A stretch of 64,000 nt of DNA from Acidimangrovimonas sediminis (GCF_002871005.1 NZ_PHSN01000005.1:1-64000), one strand, 5' to 3'. Counted from the first letter of the stretch, positions 35,653 to 44,917 are shown. Notes: generated by a model not told the origin, from the letters alone. Translations and numbers: made by a program.

Positions 35653-36587
35653 TGAAAATCGCACTCGTCGGTATCGGCAAGATCGCGCGGGACCAGCACG
35701 TCCCGGCGATCGCGGACAGCCCGGATTGGGAGTTGGCCGCGACCTGTTCCAACCACGGCACGGTCGAAGGCATCGAGGCGCACAAGGATTTTGGCGCCAT
35801 GCTGGCCGCGCGGCCGGACATTCAGGTCATCTCCCTCTGCCTGCCGCCAGTGCCGCGGTTCGCCTATGCCGCGCAGGCCATCGCGGCCGGACGGCACGTG
35901 ATGCTGGAGAAACCGCCCGGCGCCACGCTCTCGGAATGTCACGCGCTGGAGGAGATGGCGCGCGCCAAGGGCGTCACGCTTTACGCCAGCTGGCATTCGC
36001 GGGCCGCGGCGCAGGTGCAGGCGGCCAAGGCCTGGCTGAAGGACAAGACGCTCCGCAGTCTCAACGTGACGTGGAAAGAGGACGTCCGCCGCTGGCACCC
36101 CGGCCAGGACTGGATCTTCGAGGCCGGCGGCCTCGGGGTCTTCGACCCGGGCATCAACGCGCTGTCGATCATGACCGAGATCCTGCCCGACCCGATCCAC
36201 GTGACCGGGGCCGAGCTGGATTTTCCCGAGAACCGCGAAACGCCTATCGCCGCCCGCGTGGCCTTCTTCCACCCCAAGGGGGCCGAGGTCACGATGGACA
36301 TGGATTTCCTGCAGACCGGCGAACAGATCTGGTCGATGGAGGCGGTGACCGATCAGGGCACGCTGTCGCTGCACAAGGGCGGCGCGGTGCTGGAAAACGA
36401 CGGCAAGGATGTGGCCGACGCCTCGGGTGTGAACCTGTCGCTGAAGGGCGAATACCCGGTGCTTTATGCGCACATGGCCGAACTGGTCCGCGCGGGCCGG
36501 AGCGACGTGGATCTTGCACCGATGCGCCATGTAGCCGACGCCTTCACCCTGGGGCGCCGCCTTACCGTGGCCCCCTTCGACTGGTAA
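35652..36587 (+). CDS. L-arabinose/D-galactose 1-dehydrogenase, Gfo/Idh/MocA family
   Basis: NAD(P)-dependent dehydrogenase of 311 residues, the size of the Azospirillum L-arabinose 1-dehydrogenase and of D-galactose 1-dehydrogenases. The Rossmann fold starts MKIALVGIGKIARDQHVPAI, and the catalytic EKP is at 86-88 in MLEKPPGATLSEC. The substrate region WKEDVRRWHPGQDWIFEAGGLGVFDPGINALSI is diagnostic of this group. It oxidises the sugar to its lactone. The start overlaps the dehydratase stop by one base, so translation is coupled. Confidence 0.9.
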   Translation: MKIALVGIGKIARDQHVPAIADSPDWELAATCSNHGTVEGIEAHKDFGAMLAARPDIQVISLCLPPVPRFAYAAQAIAAGRHVMLEKPPGATLSECHALEEMARAKGVTLYASWHSRAAAQVQAAKAWLKDKTLRSLNVTWKEDVRRWHPGQDWIFEAGGLGVFDPGINALSIMTEILPDPIHVTGAELDFPENRETPIAARVAFFHPKGAEVTMDMDFLQTGEQIWSMEAVTDQGTLSLHKGGAVLENDGKDVADASGVNLSLKGEYPVLYAHMAELVRAGRSDVDLAPMRHVADAFTLGRRLTVAPFDW

Positions 36588-36592
36588 GCGCC

Positions 36593-37615
36593 ATGGCCGA
36601 TACCCGCCCCCATGGTCCCCGGACCTTCGGCTTCGCCCCGGACGGCAGCCCCGTGATGCGGACCGCGATCACGGGCGGCGGGCTGAGCGCGCAGATCATC
36701 ACCTGGGGCGCCGGCCTGCAGGACGTCCGGCGTGCGGGCACCCCGCATCCGCTGGTGCTGGGAAGCCCGGATCTTGCGGCATACCAGGGGCCGATGCGGT
36801 ATTTCGGCGCCGTCGTCGGGCGGGTCGCGAACCGCATCGCAGGCGGGACGGCGATGCTGGAAGGCAAACGCCTGACGCTCGACCGCAACGAGGACGGGCG
36901 CACCACCCTGCACGGGGGCACGCGCGGCACGAGCCAGTACAACTGGCGCCTCGACGGGCAGGACGAGGGGGCGTGCCGGCTCAGCCTGCGGTTGCCGGAT
37001 GGCGAGGGGGGCTTTCCCGGCGCGATGGATCTTGCCGCCACCTACGCGATCGAAGAGGTCGCGGGGGGCGCGGCGCTGACCCTGACGCTGGAGGCCACGA
37101 CCGACCGGCCCACCTTCTGCAACCTCGCCTCGCACGCCTACTGGACACTGGACGGCGGGCCCGACCTGTCGGCCCACAGTCTGCGGATCGCGGCCGGAAG
37201 CTATCTGCCGGTGGATGCGGCGCGGATCCCCGTGGCCGGGCCGCCGGTGCCGGTCGCGGGGACGGGTTTCGACTACCGCGCCGCGCGGCCACTGCCGGGG
37301 CCCGAGCCGCTCGACCACAACTTCTGCCTCGACGTGTCGGGCGAGGGGCTGCATCCCGCCTGCGCGCTGAGCGCCGGCGGCCTCGCCCTCGAGATCGAGA
37401 CGACCGAGCCGGGGTTGCAGGTCTACGATGCCGCGCGGATGGATACCGGCGCCGCCGCCACCCTGCACGGCCGCCCCTACGGTGCCCATGCGGGCCTTGC
37501 GCTGGAACCCCAGCGCTGGCCCGACGCACCGAACCGCCCCGATTTCCCGTCCGTGGCGCTGAGGCCCGGCGAAACCTACCGCCAGCGCAGCCGGTTCATC
37601 ATCCGCGCGCTGTAA
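36593..37615 (+). CDS. Aldose 1-epimerase, GalM family
   Basis: Mutarotase of 340 residues that interconverts sugar anomers so that the 1-dehydrogenase gets its preferred form. Motifs: VGRVANRIAGG (about 79-89), TTLHGGTRGTSQYNW, NLASHAYWTLDGG with the catalytic histidine, and GLALEPQRWPDAPN with the catalytic glutamate. The ATG at 36593 is 6 bases after the dehydrogenase stop. The frame is open further upstream only as a shadow of that gene. Confidence 0.9.
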   Translation: MADTRPHGPRTFGFAPDGSPVMRTAITGGGLSAQIITWGAGLQDVRRAGTPHPLVLGSPDLAAYQGPMRYFGAVVGRVANRIAGGTAMLEGKRLTLDRNEDGRTTLHGGTRGTSQYNWRLDGQDEGACRLSLRLPDGEGGFPGAMDLAATYAIEEVAGGAALTLTLEATTDRPTFCNLASHAYWTLDGGPDLSAHSLRIAAGSYLPVDAARIPVAGPPVPVAGTGFDYRAARPLPGPEPLDHNFCLDVSGEGLHPACALSAGGLALEIETTEPGLQVYDAARMDTGAAATLHGRPYGAHAGLALEPQRWPDAPNRPDFPSVALRPGETYRQRSRFIIRAL

Positions 37616-37637
37616 GAGCGACACCCGAGGAGAGACC

Positions 37638-38564
37638 ATGACCGTCCTGACTTCCCCGCTGACCGGCATCCTGCCCGTCGCGCCGACCCCGTTCCATGCC
37701 GATGGCCGCGTCGACGAAGAGGGGATGCGCCGCGTCCTCGACTGCATGATCGACCAGGGGGTCGACGCGATCTGCATCCTTGCGAACTATTCCGAGCAGT
37801 TCCTGCTGTCGGACGAGGAGCGCGCGGCGCTGACCCGGATCAGCCTCGAGCACGTGGCGGGCCGGGTTCCCGTAATCGTGACCATCAGCCATTTCGCGAC
37901 CGAGATCGTGGTGGCCCGTGCCAAGGCCGCCGAGGCGATGGGTGCCGCGATGGTGATGATGATGCCGCCCTACCACGGCGTCGGCCTCGTTCCCGCCGAG
38001 GTCGGGATCTACGAACATTTCCAGGCCGCGTCGAACGCGATCTCGATCCCGATCATGGTGCAGGACGCGCCGCTTTCGGGGGTGTCGCTGCCGGTGCCGC
38101 TTCTGGTGAAGATGGCGCGGGAGCTGGAAAACGTCAGCTATTTCAAGATCGAGACGCCCTTTGCCGCCGACAAGCTGGCCGCGCTGATCGAGGCAGGCGA
38201 CAAGGATATCGTCGGCCCCTTCGACGGCGAGGAGGCGGTGACCCTGCTGGCCGATCTCGATGCGGGCTGCACCGGTACCATGACCTCGGCGCTGCAGCCC
38301 GAACTTATCCGTCCCATCGTGACGATGTTCCGCGACGGTGATAGGGAAGGGGCGTTGGCGCAATGGACGCGCTGCCTGCCGCTGATCAACCACGAGAACC
38401 GGCAATGTGGTTTGCGCGCGGCGAAAACGGTCATGATGGAGGGCGGGGTGATCGGATCCGATCACGTGCGCCATCCGTTGAAACCGATGAGCCAGCGCAC
38501 CCGCGACCGGCTTGTCGAGCTTGCCCGTGCGCAGGACGTGCTCGCCCTGCGCTGGGGAAAATGA
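37638..38564 (+). CDS. L-2-keto-3-deoxyarabonate dehydratase, DHDPS/NAL family
   Basis: Schiff-base enzyme of 308 residues. The catalytic lysine is Lys170 in VSYFKIETPF. GILPVAPTPFHADGRVDEEGM opens the fold, and IMVQDAPLSGVSLPVPLL replaces the usual aldolase tyrosine motif in the way seen in L-KDA dehydratases (AraD of Azospirillum). It removes water and yields 2-oxoglutarate semialdehyde. An aldolase giving pyruvate and glycolaldehyde is the alternative, but the next gene encodes the semialdehyde dehydrogenase, which favours the dehydratase. GAGGAGAGACC precedes the ATG. Confidence 0.88.
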   Translation: MTVLTSPLTGILPVAPTPFHADGRVDEEGMRRVLDCMIDQGVDAICILANYSEQFLLSDEERAALTRISLEHVAGRVPVIVTISHFATEIVVARAKAAEAMGAAMVMMMPPYHGVGLVPAEVGIYEHFQAASNAISIPIMVQDAPLSGVSLPVPLLVKMARELENVSYFKIETPFAADKLAALIEAGDKDIVGPFDGEEAVTLLADLDAGCTGTMTSALQPELIRPIVTMFRDGDREGALAQWTRCLPLINHENRQCGLRAAKTVMMEGGVIGSDHVRHPLKPMSQRTRDRLVELARAQDVLALRWGK

Positions 38565-38580
38565 GATTGAGGAGACGCGC

Positions 38581-40095
38581 ATGACTTTCACCCCCCATGG
38601 CAAAAGCCTGATCGCCGGCGACTGGATGGCGAGCGGGACGACCTTCACCTCGAAACCGGCGTCGGGCCCGGCGCATGATTTCTCGGTCGGCACCGTCGAA
38701 ATGGTGAACCGCGCCTGCGAGGCGGCGGAAGAGGCGTTCTGGACCTACGGTTACAGCAGCCGCGAAGAGCGGGCGAAGTTCCTCGAGGCGATCGCCGACG
38801 AGATCGAGGCCCGCGGTGCCGACATCACCGAGATCGGCACGCAGGAGAGCGGTCTCCCCGCCGGGCGGCTGGAGGGAGAGCGCGGCCGCACCACCGGTCA
38901 GCTGCGCATGTTCGCCGACCACATCCGCAAGGGCGACTACCTCGACCGCCGTCACGATGTGGCTCTGCCCGACCGTGCGCCGCTGCCGCGCCCCGACCTG
39001 CGCATGATCGAACGGCCGATCGGCCCGGTCGCGGTCTTCGGCGCCTCGAACTTCCCGCTGGCGTTTTCCACCGCTGGCGGCGACACCGCCGCCGCGCTGG
39101 CCGCCGGCTGCCCGGTGGTGTGCAAGGGCCATGATGCCCATCCCGGCACCGCCGAGATCGTCGCCGAGGCGATCCACGCCGCGATCAAGTCCTGCGGCAT
39201 GCCCGCCGGTGTCTTCTCCCTGGTGCAGGGCGGGTCGTTCGACGTGGGTCAGGCGCTGGTCAAGCACCCGCTGATCAAGGCGGTTGGCTTCACCGGCTCG
39301 CTGCGCGGCGGGCGCGCGCTCTTCGATCTCTGCGCCCAGCGGGACGAGCCGATCCCGTTCTTCGGCGAGCTGGGGTCGGTCAACCCGATGTTCGTGCTGC
39401 CCGAGGCGGCAAAGGCACGGGGCGCCGAGATCGGCAAGGGCTGGGCCGGGTCGCTGACCATGGGTGCGGGCCAGTTCTGCACCAACCCCGGCATCGCCGT
39501 GGTGGAAAAGGGCGCGGCGGGCGACGCCTTCGTCGCCGCCGCCAAGGCAGCCCTTGCCGAGGTGGGCCCGCAGGTCATGCTGACCGACGGCATCGCCGCC
39601 GCCTACCGCAAGGGGCAGGAGACCTTCGCCGGCCGCAACGCCGTCGAACCGGTGCTGACCACGAAATCCGAGGGTCGCACCGCGCTTCCGAACCTCTATG
39701 AGACCGACGCCGACGCCTACCTGCAGGACCACGCCCTGGGCGAAGAGGTCTTCGGCCCCCTCGGCCTCGTCGTGCGGGTCGCGGGGATCGAGGAGATGCG
39801 CACCCTTGCCAAGGGCTTCGAGGGCCAGTTGACGGCCACCCTGCAGATGGACGAGGGCGACACCGAGGCCGCCCGCAGCCTGATGCCGATCCTCGAGCGC
39901 AAGGCGGGCCGGGTGCTGGCGAACGGGTTCCCGACCGGCGTCGAGGTGGCGGACGCGATGGTTCACGGCGGGCCGTACCCGGCCAGCACCAACTTCGGCG
40001 CGACCTCGGTCGGCACGCTGGCGATCCGCCGCTTCCTGCGGCCGGTCAGCTACCAGAACCTGCCGGCGGCGCTGCTGCCCGAAGATCTGGCATGA
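38581..40095 (+). CDS. 2-oxoglutarate semialdehyde dehydrogenase
   Basis: Aldehyde dehydrogenase of 504 residues, the KGSADH type that makes 2-oxoglutarate in the last step of the oxidative pentose route. The catalytic cysteine is Cys300 in GAGQFCTNPG and the general base Glu263 in FFGELGSVNPM. GPVAVFGASNFPLAFSTAGGDTA is the group's coenzyme-site signature. It ends with [14 protein letters not shown], the usual KGSADH tail. The stop overlaps the dgoK start by 4 bases (ATGA). The same enzyme could serve other sugar acids. Confidence 0.93.
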   Translation: MTFTPHGKSLIAGDWMASGTTFTSKPASGPAHDFSVGTVEMVNRACEAAEEAFWTYGYSSREERAKFLEAIADEIEARGADITEIGTQESGLPAGRLEGERGRTTGQLRMFADHIRKGDYLDRRHDVALPDRAPLPRPDLRMIERPIGPVAVFGASNFPLAFSTAGGDTAAALAAGCPVVCKGHDAHPGTAEIVAEAIHAAIKSCGMPAGVFSLVQGGSFDVGQALVKHPLIKAVGFTGSLRGGRALFDLCAQRDEPIPFFGELGSVNPMFVLPEAAKARGAEIGKGWAGSLTMGAGQFCTNPGIAVVEKGAAGDAFVAAAKAALAEVGPQVMLTDGIAAAYRKGQETFAGRNAVEPVLTTKSEGRTALPNLYETDADAYLQDHALGEEVFGPLGLVVRVAGIEEMRTLAKGFEGQLTATLQMDEGDTEAARSLMPILERKAGRVLANGFPTGVEVADAMVHGGPYPASTNFGATSVGTLAIRRFLRPVSYQNLPAALLPEDLA

Positions 40096-41144
40096 TCCCG
40101 GACGTGTCCCGCCCCGCCGCGGGGGAAGGCCAGGTCGTGGCCGACTGGATCGCGGTGGACTGGGGCACGTCCAACCTGCGCCTCTGGGCGCTGGACGCGG
40201 GCGGCGCCGTGCTGGCCGAGCGTGGCTCGGACCGCGGCATGGGCCGCCTCTCGCCCGGGGAATACGAGGCCGCGCTTCTCGACCTTGCCGCGCCGTACCT
40301 CGCGGAGGGCAGGGTGACCGAGGTCCTCGTCTGCGGCATGGCCGGCGCCCGACAGGGCTGGATCGAGGCGCCATACCAGCCGGTGCCCTGCATCCCCGAC
40401 GGGCGGGGCGCCGTGTCCGCGCCCACCGCCGACCCGCGCCTCGCCGTGCGCATCCTGCCGGGGATGAGCCAGTCCTCGCCGCCCGACGTGCTGCGCGGCG
40501 AGGAGACCCAGATCGCGGGCTTCCTGCGCAGCCGACCTGATTCTGCACCCGATTTCGACGGCGTGCTCTGCCTGCCCGGCACGCATGGCAAGTGGGCGCG
40601 GGTCTCGGGCGGCGCGGTGCAGGCCCTTCGCACCGCGATGACGGGCGAGATGCACGCCCTGCTCTCGACACAGTCGGTGCTGCGCCATTCCATGCAGGGC
40701 GCGGTCGACGCGGGCACCTTCGACCACGGCGCCTTCGCCGCCGCCCTCGACGAGATCGCGGCGGCGCCGGCCACGTTGACCGCCGCGCTCTTCGGGATCC
40801 GGGCGCGGGGATTGCTGGAAAGCGTGGCACCCGGCACGGCCGCGGCGCGGCTGTCGGGCCTGCTGATCGGGGCCGAGCTGGCCGCCATGCGCGACCTCTG
40901 GCAGGGGCGGCCGGTGATAGTGATCGGCGCGCCGGAACTGTCGGCACGCTATTGCGAGGCGCTGGCCCGCGCCGGGGCCGAAGCCGAGGCGATGCCCGGG
41001 GCGGGCCTTGTCCTCGCCGGGCTGGCCGCGGCGCGCGAGGCCGGACGCAGCGCGGGAAGCGATGCGGGAAACGACACCGGAAACCACGCGGGAAACGATG
41101 CCGGAAACGATACCGGGCGGGGCCCGGGAAAGGACAGGACATGA
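40092..41144 (+). CDS. dgoK: 2-keto-3-deoxygalactonate kinase DgoK with repetitive tail
   Basis: Kinase of 350 residues phosphorylating 2-keto-3-deoxygalactonate in the De Ley-Doudoroff D-galactose route. Family marks: [16 protein letters not shown] near residue 20, [33 protein letters not shown], and [11 protein letters not shown]. The last 30 residues are an oddity: seven tandem 4-residue units of the type AGND/TGNH encoded by 12-bp repeats (41052-41135), absent from typical DgoK and probably a disordered tail. The start overlaps the preceding dehydrogenase and the stop overlaps dgoA, both by 4 bases. Confidence 0.92.
   Translation: MIPDVSRPAAGEGQVVADWIAVDWGTSNLRLWALDAGGAVLAERGSDRGMGRLSPGEYEAALLDLAAPYLAEGRVTEVLVCGMAGARQGWIEAPYQPVPCIPDGRGAVSAPTADPRLAVRILPGMSQSSPPDVLRGEETQIAGFLRSRPDSAPDFDGVLCLPGTHGKWARVSGGAVQALRTAMTGEMHALLSTQSVLRHSMQGAVDAGTFDHGAFAAALDEIAAAPATLTAALFGIRARGLLESVAPGTAAARLSGLLIGAELAAMRDLWQGRPVIVIGAPELSARYCEALARAGAEAEAMPGAGLVLAGLAAAREAGRSAGSDAGNDTGNHAGNDAGNDTGRGPGKDRT
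41052..41135. repeat. In-frame 12-bp tandem repeats at the 3' end of dgoK
   Basis: Seven 12-base units related to GCGGGAAACGAT encode [24 protein letters not shown] and PGKD. Copy number could change without a frameshift. The array lies immediately before the dgoA start. Confidence 0.85.
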
Positions 41145-41761
41145 GCCGCAACCTGATCGCCATCCTGCGGGGCATCGGCCCCGACGATGCCCTGCCGGTG
41201 GCCGAGGCGCTGATCGCGGCGGGGATCGACCGCATAGAGGTGCCGCTGAACTCCCCCGATCCCTTCACCTCGATCGCCCGCATGGCCGACGCCCTGGGTG
41301 ATCGCGCCCTGATCGGCGCCGGCACGGTGCTGAGCGTGGCCGAGGTCGCGCTGGTCGCGCAGGCGGGCGGCCAGCTCGTCGTCTCGCCCGACACCAACGC
41401 CGAGGTGATCGCGGCCACCAAGGCCGCGGGGATGCAAAGCTGGCCCGGCTGCATGACGCCGAGTGAGGCCTTCCTCGCGCTCCGCTCCGGGGCCGACGGG
41501 CTGAAGCTGTTTCCCGGCGCGCTGATCGGCCCGGCCGGGCTGAAGGCCATGCGCGCGGTGCTGCCGGCGGGCACCCAGGTGTTTGCCGTCGGCGGCGCCG
41601 GGCCCGCGAACTTCGCCGAGTGGATCGCGGCCGGGGCCGACGGATTCGGCATCGGCAGCGCGCTCTACGCTCCGGGCGACGATGCCGGCGTGGTGGGGGC
41701 CCGGGCGCGCGAGATCGTGGCCCAGTATGACGCGGTGACCGCGGGGGAGGGCAGGCCATGA
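41141..41761 (+). CDS. dgoA: 2-keto-3-deoxy-6-phosphogalactonate aldolase DgoA
   Basis: Aldolase of 206 residues splitting KDP-galactonate to pyruvate and glyceraldehyde-3-phosphate. It matches the KDPG/KDPGal aldolase family: [14 protein letters not shown] at the start, [12 protein letters not shown] with the catalytic glutamate, GAGTVL, and [12 protein letters not shown] with the Schiff-base lysine (Lys122). EVPLNSP rather than EVTLRTP points to the galactonate type. It overlaps dgoK and the lactonase gene by 4 bases each. Confidence 0.92.
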   Translation: MSRNLIAILRGIGPDDALPVAEALIAAGIDRIEVPLNSPDPFTSIARMADALGDRALIGAGTVLSVAEVALVAQAGGQLVVSPDTNAEVIAATKAAGMQSWPGCMTPSEAFLALRSGADGLKLFPGALIGPAGLKAMRAVLPAGTQVFAVGGAGPANFAEWIAAGADGFGIGSALYAPGDDAGVVGARAREIVAQYDAVTAGEGRP

Positions 41762-42609
41762 GCGCCGAGATTCACGACCCGCGCCAATGCGAGCTGGGAG
41801 AGGGGCCGCTCTGGCATCCAGAACGGGGCCAGCTTTTCTGGTTCGACATCCTGGGCAGGCGGCTTCTGTCGCGGGCGGGGGACCGCACGCTCGACTGGCC
41901 GCTGCCCGAGATCTGCTCGGCCGCGGGCTGGATCGACCGCGAGACGCTGCTGCTCGCCTCGGAAACCGGCCTCTACCGCTTCGACCTCGGCTCGGGCGAG
42001 CTGGCGCTGGTCGCCCCGCTCGAGGCCGACCGGCCGGAGACCCGATCGAACGACGGGCGCGCCGACCCGATGGGCGGGTTCTGGATCGGCACCATGAGCA
42101 AGACGGCAGAGCCGGGGCAGGGCGCGATCTATCGCTACTGCCGGGGCACGCTGCGCCAGGTGCATCCGGGCCTCTCGATCCCGAACGCGATCTGTTTCTC
42201 CGCTGACGGGCGCACCGGTTATTTTGCCGATACCCCAACCGGCAAGGTCTGGCGCCAGCGCCTCGATGCGGAGGGCTGGCCGGAGGGTCCCGCGCCAGAG
42301 CTGTTTCTCGACTTCGAGGCCGAAGGGCGGCGCCCGGACGGGGCCGTGGTAGATGCCGAGGGGGCGCTCTGGGTCGCGCAATGGGGCAGCGGACGGGTCG
42401 TGCGGCACCTGCCGGACGGAAGCTTCGACCGGGCGATCGAGGTGGGCGGACGCAATTCCAGCTGCCCGGCGTTCGGTGGCGCGGACCTTGCCACGCTCTT
42501 CGTCACCACCGCATGCGAGGGCATCGAGACCCCGGACCCGGCGCAGGGCGTGCTCTACAGCGCCGCGGCGGGCGTGCGAGGGCGGGCCGAGCCGCAGGTC
42601 GTGCTCTAG
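41758..42609 (+). CDS. Sugar lactonase, SMP-30/gluconolactonase family
   Basis: Metal-dependent six-bladed propeller enzyme of 283 residues that opens the arabino- or galactono-lactone made by the 1-dehydrogenase. Metal-site features: [20 protein letters not shown] (Glu15), [32 protein letters not shown], and [19 protein letters not shown]. It is the last gene of the operon, overlapping dgoA by 4 bases, and is followed by a 9-bp perfect hairpin between convergent genes. Confidence 0.9.
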   Translation: MSAEIHDPRQCELGEGPLWHPERGQLFWFDILGRRLLSRAGDRTLDWPLPEICSAAGWIDRETLLLASETGLYRFDLGSGELALVAPLEADRPETRSNDGRADPMGGFWIGTMSKTAEPGQGAIYRYCRGTLRQVHPGLSIPNAICFSADGRTGYFADTPTGKVWRQRLDAEGWPEGPAPELFLDFEAEGRRPDGAVVDAEGALWVAQWGSGRVVRHLPDGSFDRAIEVGGRNSSCPAFGGADLATLFVTTACEGIETPDPAQGVLYSAAAGVRGRAEPQVVL

Positions 42610-42696
42610 TCGGGCGCGCCGCGGGCTGGCCAGGCCGCGGGCCGAAGATGCTCCGGGCCGGCCACAGCAAGAGCCGACCACGCCACGGCCCGGGCG

Positions 42697-42717
42697 CGAC
42701 TTTTCGCCGAAAAGTCG
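42697..42717. terminator. Hairpin between the sugar operon and the SDR gene
   Basis: Perfect 9-base arms CGACTTTTC and GAAAAGTCG with loop GCC. The internal T/A runs mean it would read as TTTT after a partial stem in both directions. It lies 87 bases after the lactonase stop and 23 bases after the SDR stop (opposite strand), fitting a shared terminator. Confidence 0.6.
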
Positions 42718-42740
42718 ACCCGGGTCGCCGGTCCGGCGCC

Positions 42741-43448
42741 TCAGACCAGCACGCCGCCTCCGTCCACCGCCACGGTTGCGCCGGTCATGTAGGGGTTCGC
42801 CATGATCGCCAGTGCCTGCACCGCGATCATCTCCGGCCCGCCAACCAGACCCGCGGGCAGCCGTTCCGCCGCGCCCTCGAACATCGCCTTGCGGCCATCG
42901 CCGTCCAGCGTATCGACCATCTCGGTTTTCACCAGCCCCGGCGCGATGCAATTGACGCGCAGCGGCGCCAGTTCCACCGCCAGCCCCCGCGTCAGCCCCT
43001 CGAGCCCCGCGTTGATCGCGCCCTGCAGCGCGGTGCCGGGCTTCGGCCGGGTCGAGAGCGTGCCCGAGATGAGGGTGATCGAGCCACCCGGCGCGATCCT
43101 CGCTGCCCGCGCCAGCCGGTAGGCGCCCCAGAATTTCGACTGCATCGCGGCATAGGCATCCTCGAGCGGCAGCTCGCGCACCGCCGCAACCCGGGTGCTG
43201 GCGGCCGAGCAGAAAAGATGGTCGAAGCTGCGGTCGGCAAAGAACGCCTCCAGCCCCGCGGCGTCGGCAGTGTCCAGCGTCACGCCTTCCACCTTGCCGC
43301 CCAGCCGGGCGCAGGCCTTTTCCACCTTCTCGGCGGAGCGCGAGGCGATCGTCACGGCCGCGCCGGCCTTCAGCGCGGCCTGGGCAACGCCGAAGCCGAT
43401 ACCCGATGAGCCGCCGACGACGAGAAGGGTGGTCTCGGTTAGGGTCAT
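42741..43448 (-). CDS. SDR-fold protein lacking the catalytic Tyr/Lys pair
   Basis: Short-chain dehydrogenase/reductase-fold protein of 235 residues. The cofactor loop VVGGSSGIGFGVAQ is normal, and ASRSAEKVEKAC suggests NADP. Where active SDRs have YxxxK, this protein has LQGAINAGLEGLTRGL, so Tyr becomes Gln and Lys becomes Asn. The C-terminus (VNCIAPGLVKTEMV, TVAVDGGGVLV) is normal. Similar LQGAINA proteins exist as a separate SDR subgroup, as I recall, so this is probably not simple decay. The ATG at 43448 follows AGGAGA. Binding or regulation rather than redox chemistry is possible. Confidence 0.8.
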   Translation of the reverse strand: MTLTETTLLVVGGSSGIGFGVAQAALKAGAAVTIASRSAEKVEKACARLGGKVEGVTLDTADAAGLEAFFADRSFDHLFCSAASTRVAAVRELPLEDAYAAMQSKFWGAYRLARAARIAPGGSITLISGTLSTRPKPGTALQGAINAGLEGLTRGLAVELAPLRVNCIAPGLVKTEMVDTLDGDGRKAMFEGAAERLPAGLVGGPEMIAVQALAIMANPYMTGATVAVDGGGVLV

Positions 43449-43903
43449 GCGCTGTCTCCTGTTCGCGTGGGCTCTTCGGGGATTTAGCGCGGCACGGACA
43501 GAGGCAAGCGCGCCGCCGGAGGCGAATGGTCGCGGGGGGCTCGGGGACCGGTGCGGTGCGAGCGGAAGGAGCCCGTGCCACGCGGGCCCCCGGGGTGGAG
43601 CGCTGTGCCCGCCACGTCGCCGCAGCAAACGAAATCCTTTCGCGGAGCCTCCCGGCGCGGGGGCGCCTTCGCGTGTGCCTTCGTGGCGTCAAGGTCCCCC
43701 GGTCGCCCTGCGGCTGCCGCACGGGCGCGCGGCGAACGGGCGCGGGTCCCTCTTTCGCTGCGTCTTGGTGCCAGAAGTCGACGTCTTCCGCCCTGCGACC
43801 CCTTTCCCTTTTGTCCGGCCGCCTTAGGTCGGTGCTGGCGCCGGGCGGCGTTGCGTTCCATACTTCGCCCCGCGCCCCATGTCCGACCGCTGGGAGGCCC
43901 CCC
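43449..43903. other. 455-base divergent gap between the SDR and XdhC-like genes
   Basis: No gene or clear regulatory structure is seen. It must contain the promoters of two divergent genes. GGGAGG lies just before the XdhC-like ATG. GC-rich throughout, with no dispersed motif copy. Confidence 0.4.
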
Positions 43904-44914
43904 ATGACCGACGCGAAAACCGACGCGACCACCTACGCCCATGACCAGATCCCCGAGATCGCGCTTGCCTGGCACCGCGAGGGCCGTCATTCCGCGCTTG
44001 CCACGGTGGTCGAGACCTGGGGGTCCGCCCCCCGCCCCGTGGGCAGTCAGCTGGCCATCTCGGGGGCGAGCGACATCATGGGCTCGGTCTCGGGCGGCTG
44101 CGTCGAAGGCGCGGTGGTGGTCGAGGCGCTCGAGGCGCTGTCCGACGGCCGACCCCGGCTTCTGACCTTCGGGGTCTCGGATGACGAGGCCTTTGCCGTG
44201 GGGCTCGCCTGTGGCGGCACGATCCGGGTGCTGGTGGAGCCGGTGGGCTCGGCCCTGCCCGAGGCGATGCTGGCCGAGATCTGCGCCGCCCGTGCCGCGC
44301 GCCGCCCGCTGGCCCATGTGGTTAACCTGGAGACCTGGGAGGCGCGCGTGAGCGCGGGCCCGGGCGATCCGCTGGAGGCGCAGATCCGCAGCCGTTTCCG
44401 GTCCGACAAATCGGGGGTGGAGGAGGGCGGCTGGTTCATCGCGATCCACAATCCGCCGCTCCGTATGGTGGTGGTGGGCGCGGTCCATATCGCCCAGCCG
44501 CTGCTGCAGATGGCGCGGCTGACCGGTTACGATCCGTTCCTGATCGACCCGCGTGAGGCCTTCGGCGCGGCCGAGCGCTTCCCCGGCGAGGCGATCAGCC
44601 ACGACTGGCCGGACGAGGCGCTGAAGGCCTATGGCATCGATGCCCGCACCTGCGTCGTCACCCTGACGCACGACCCCAAGATCGACGACCCGGCGATCGC
44701 GGCGACGCTGGCCTCCGACGCCTTCTACCTCGGCTGTCTCGGATCCACCCGGACCCATGCAAAGCGCCTTGATCGCTTGCGCGCGGCGGGGGTCGAGGAG
44801 GCGGCGCTGGAGCGGATCCACGCGCCGGTGGGCCTGAACATCGGGGCCAAGAGCCCGGCCGAGATCGCGGTCTCGATCATGGCGCAGATCACCGAAACCC
44901 TGAGGATGGGCTAG
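43904..44914 (+). CDS. XdhC/CoxI family maturation protein
   Basis: Protein of 336 residues that helps insert the sulfurated molybdenum cofactor into xanthine dehydrogenase-type enzymes. The N-terminal XdhC/CoxI domain has [36 protein letters not shown] and LACGGTIRVLVEP. The C-terminal Rossmann-like domain has MVVVGAVHIAQPLLQMA, LIDPREAF, YLGCLGSTRTHAKR and GLNIGAKSPAEIAVSIMAQI. The ATG at 43904 follows GGGAGGCCCCCC. It leads a run of molybdenum hydroxylase genes. Confidence 0.9.
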   Translation: MTDAKTDATTYAHDQIPEIALAWHREGRHSALATVVETWGSAPRPVGSQLAISGASDIMGSVSGGCVEGAVVVEALEALSDGRPRLLTFGVSDDEAFAVGLACGGTIRVLVEPVGSALPEAMLAEICAARAARRPLAHVVNLETWEARVSAGPGDPLEAQIRSRFRSDKSGVEEGGWFIAIHNPPLRMVVVGAVHIAQPLLQMARLTGYDPFLIDPREAFGAAERFPGEAISHDWPDEALKAYGIDARTCVVTLTHDPKIDDPAIAATLASDAFYLGCLGSTRTHAKRLDRLRAAGVEEAALERIHAPVGLNIGAKSPAEIAVSIMAQITETLRMG

Positions 44915-44917
44915 GCC

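Noticed and set aside
38431-41652. A 1,073-codon open frame on the minus strand
   Set aside because: It is antisense to the well-supported DHDPS-type, KGSADH and DgoK genes and encodes Arg/Pro/Ala-rich sequence without domains. Such shadows are expected in GC-rich DNA with strong third-position bias.
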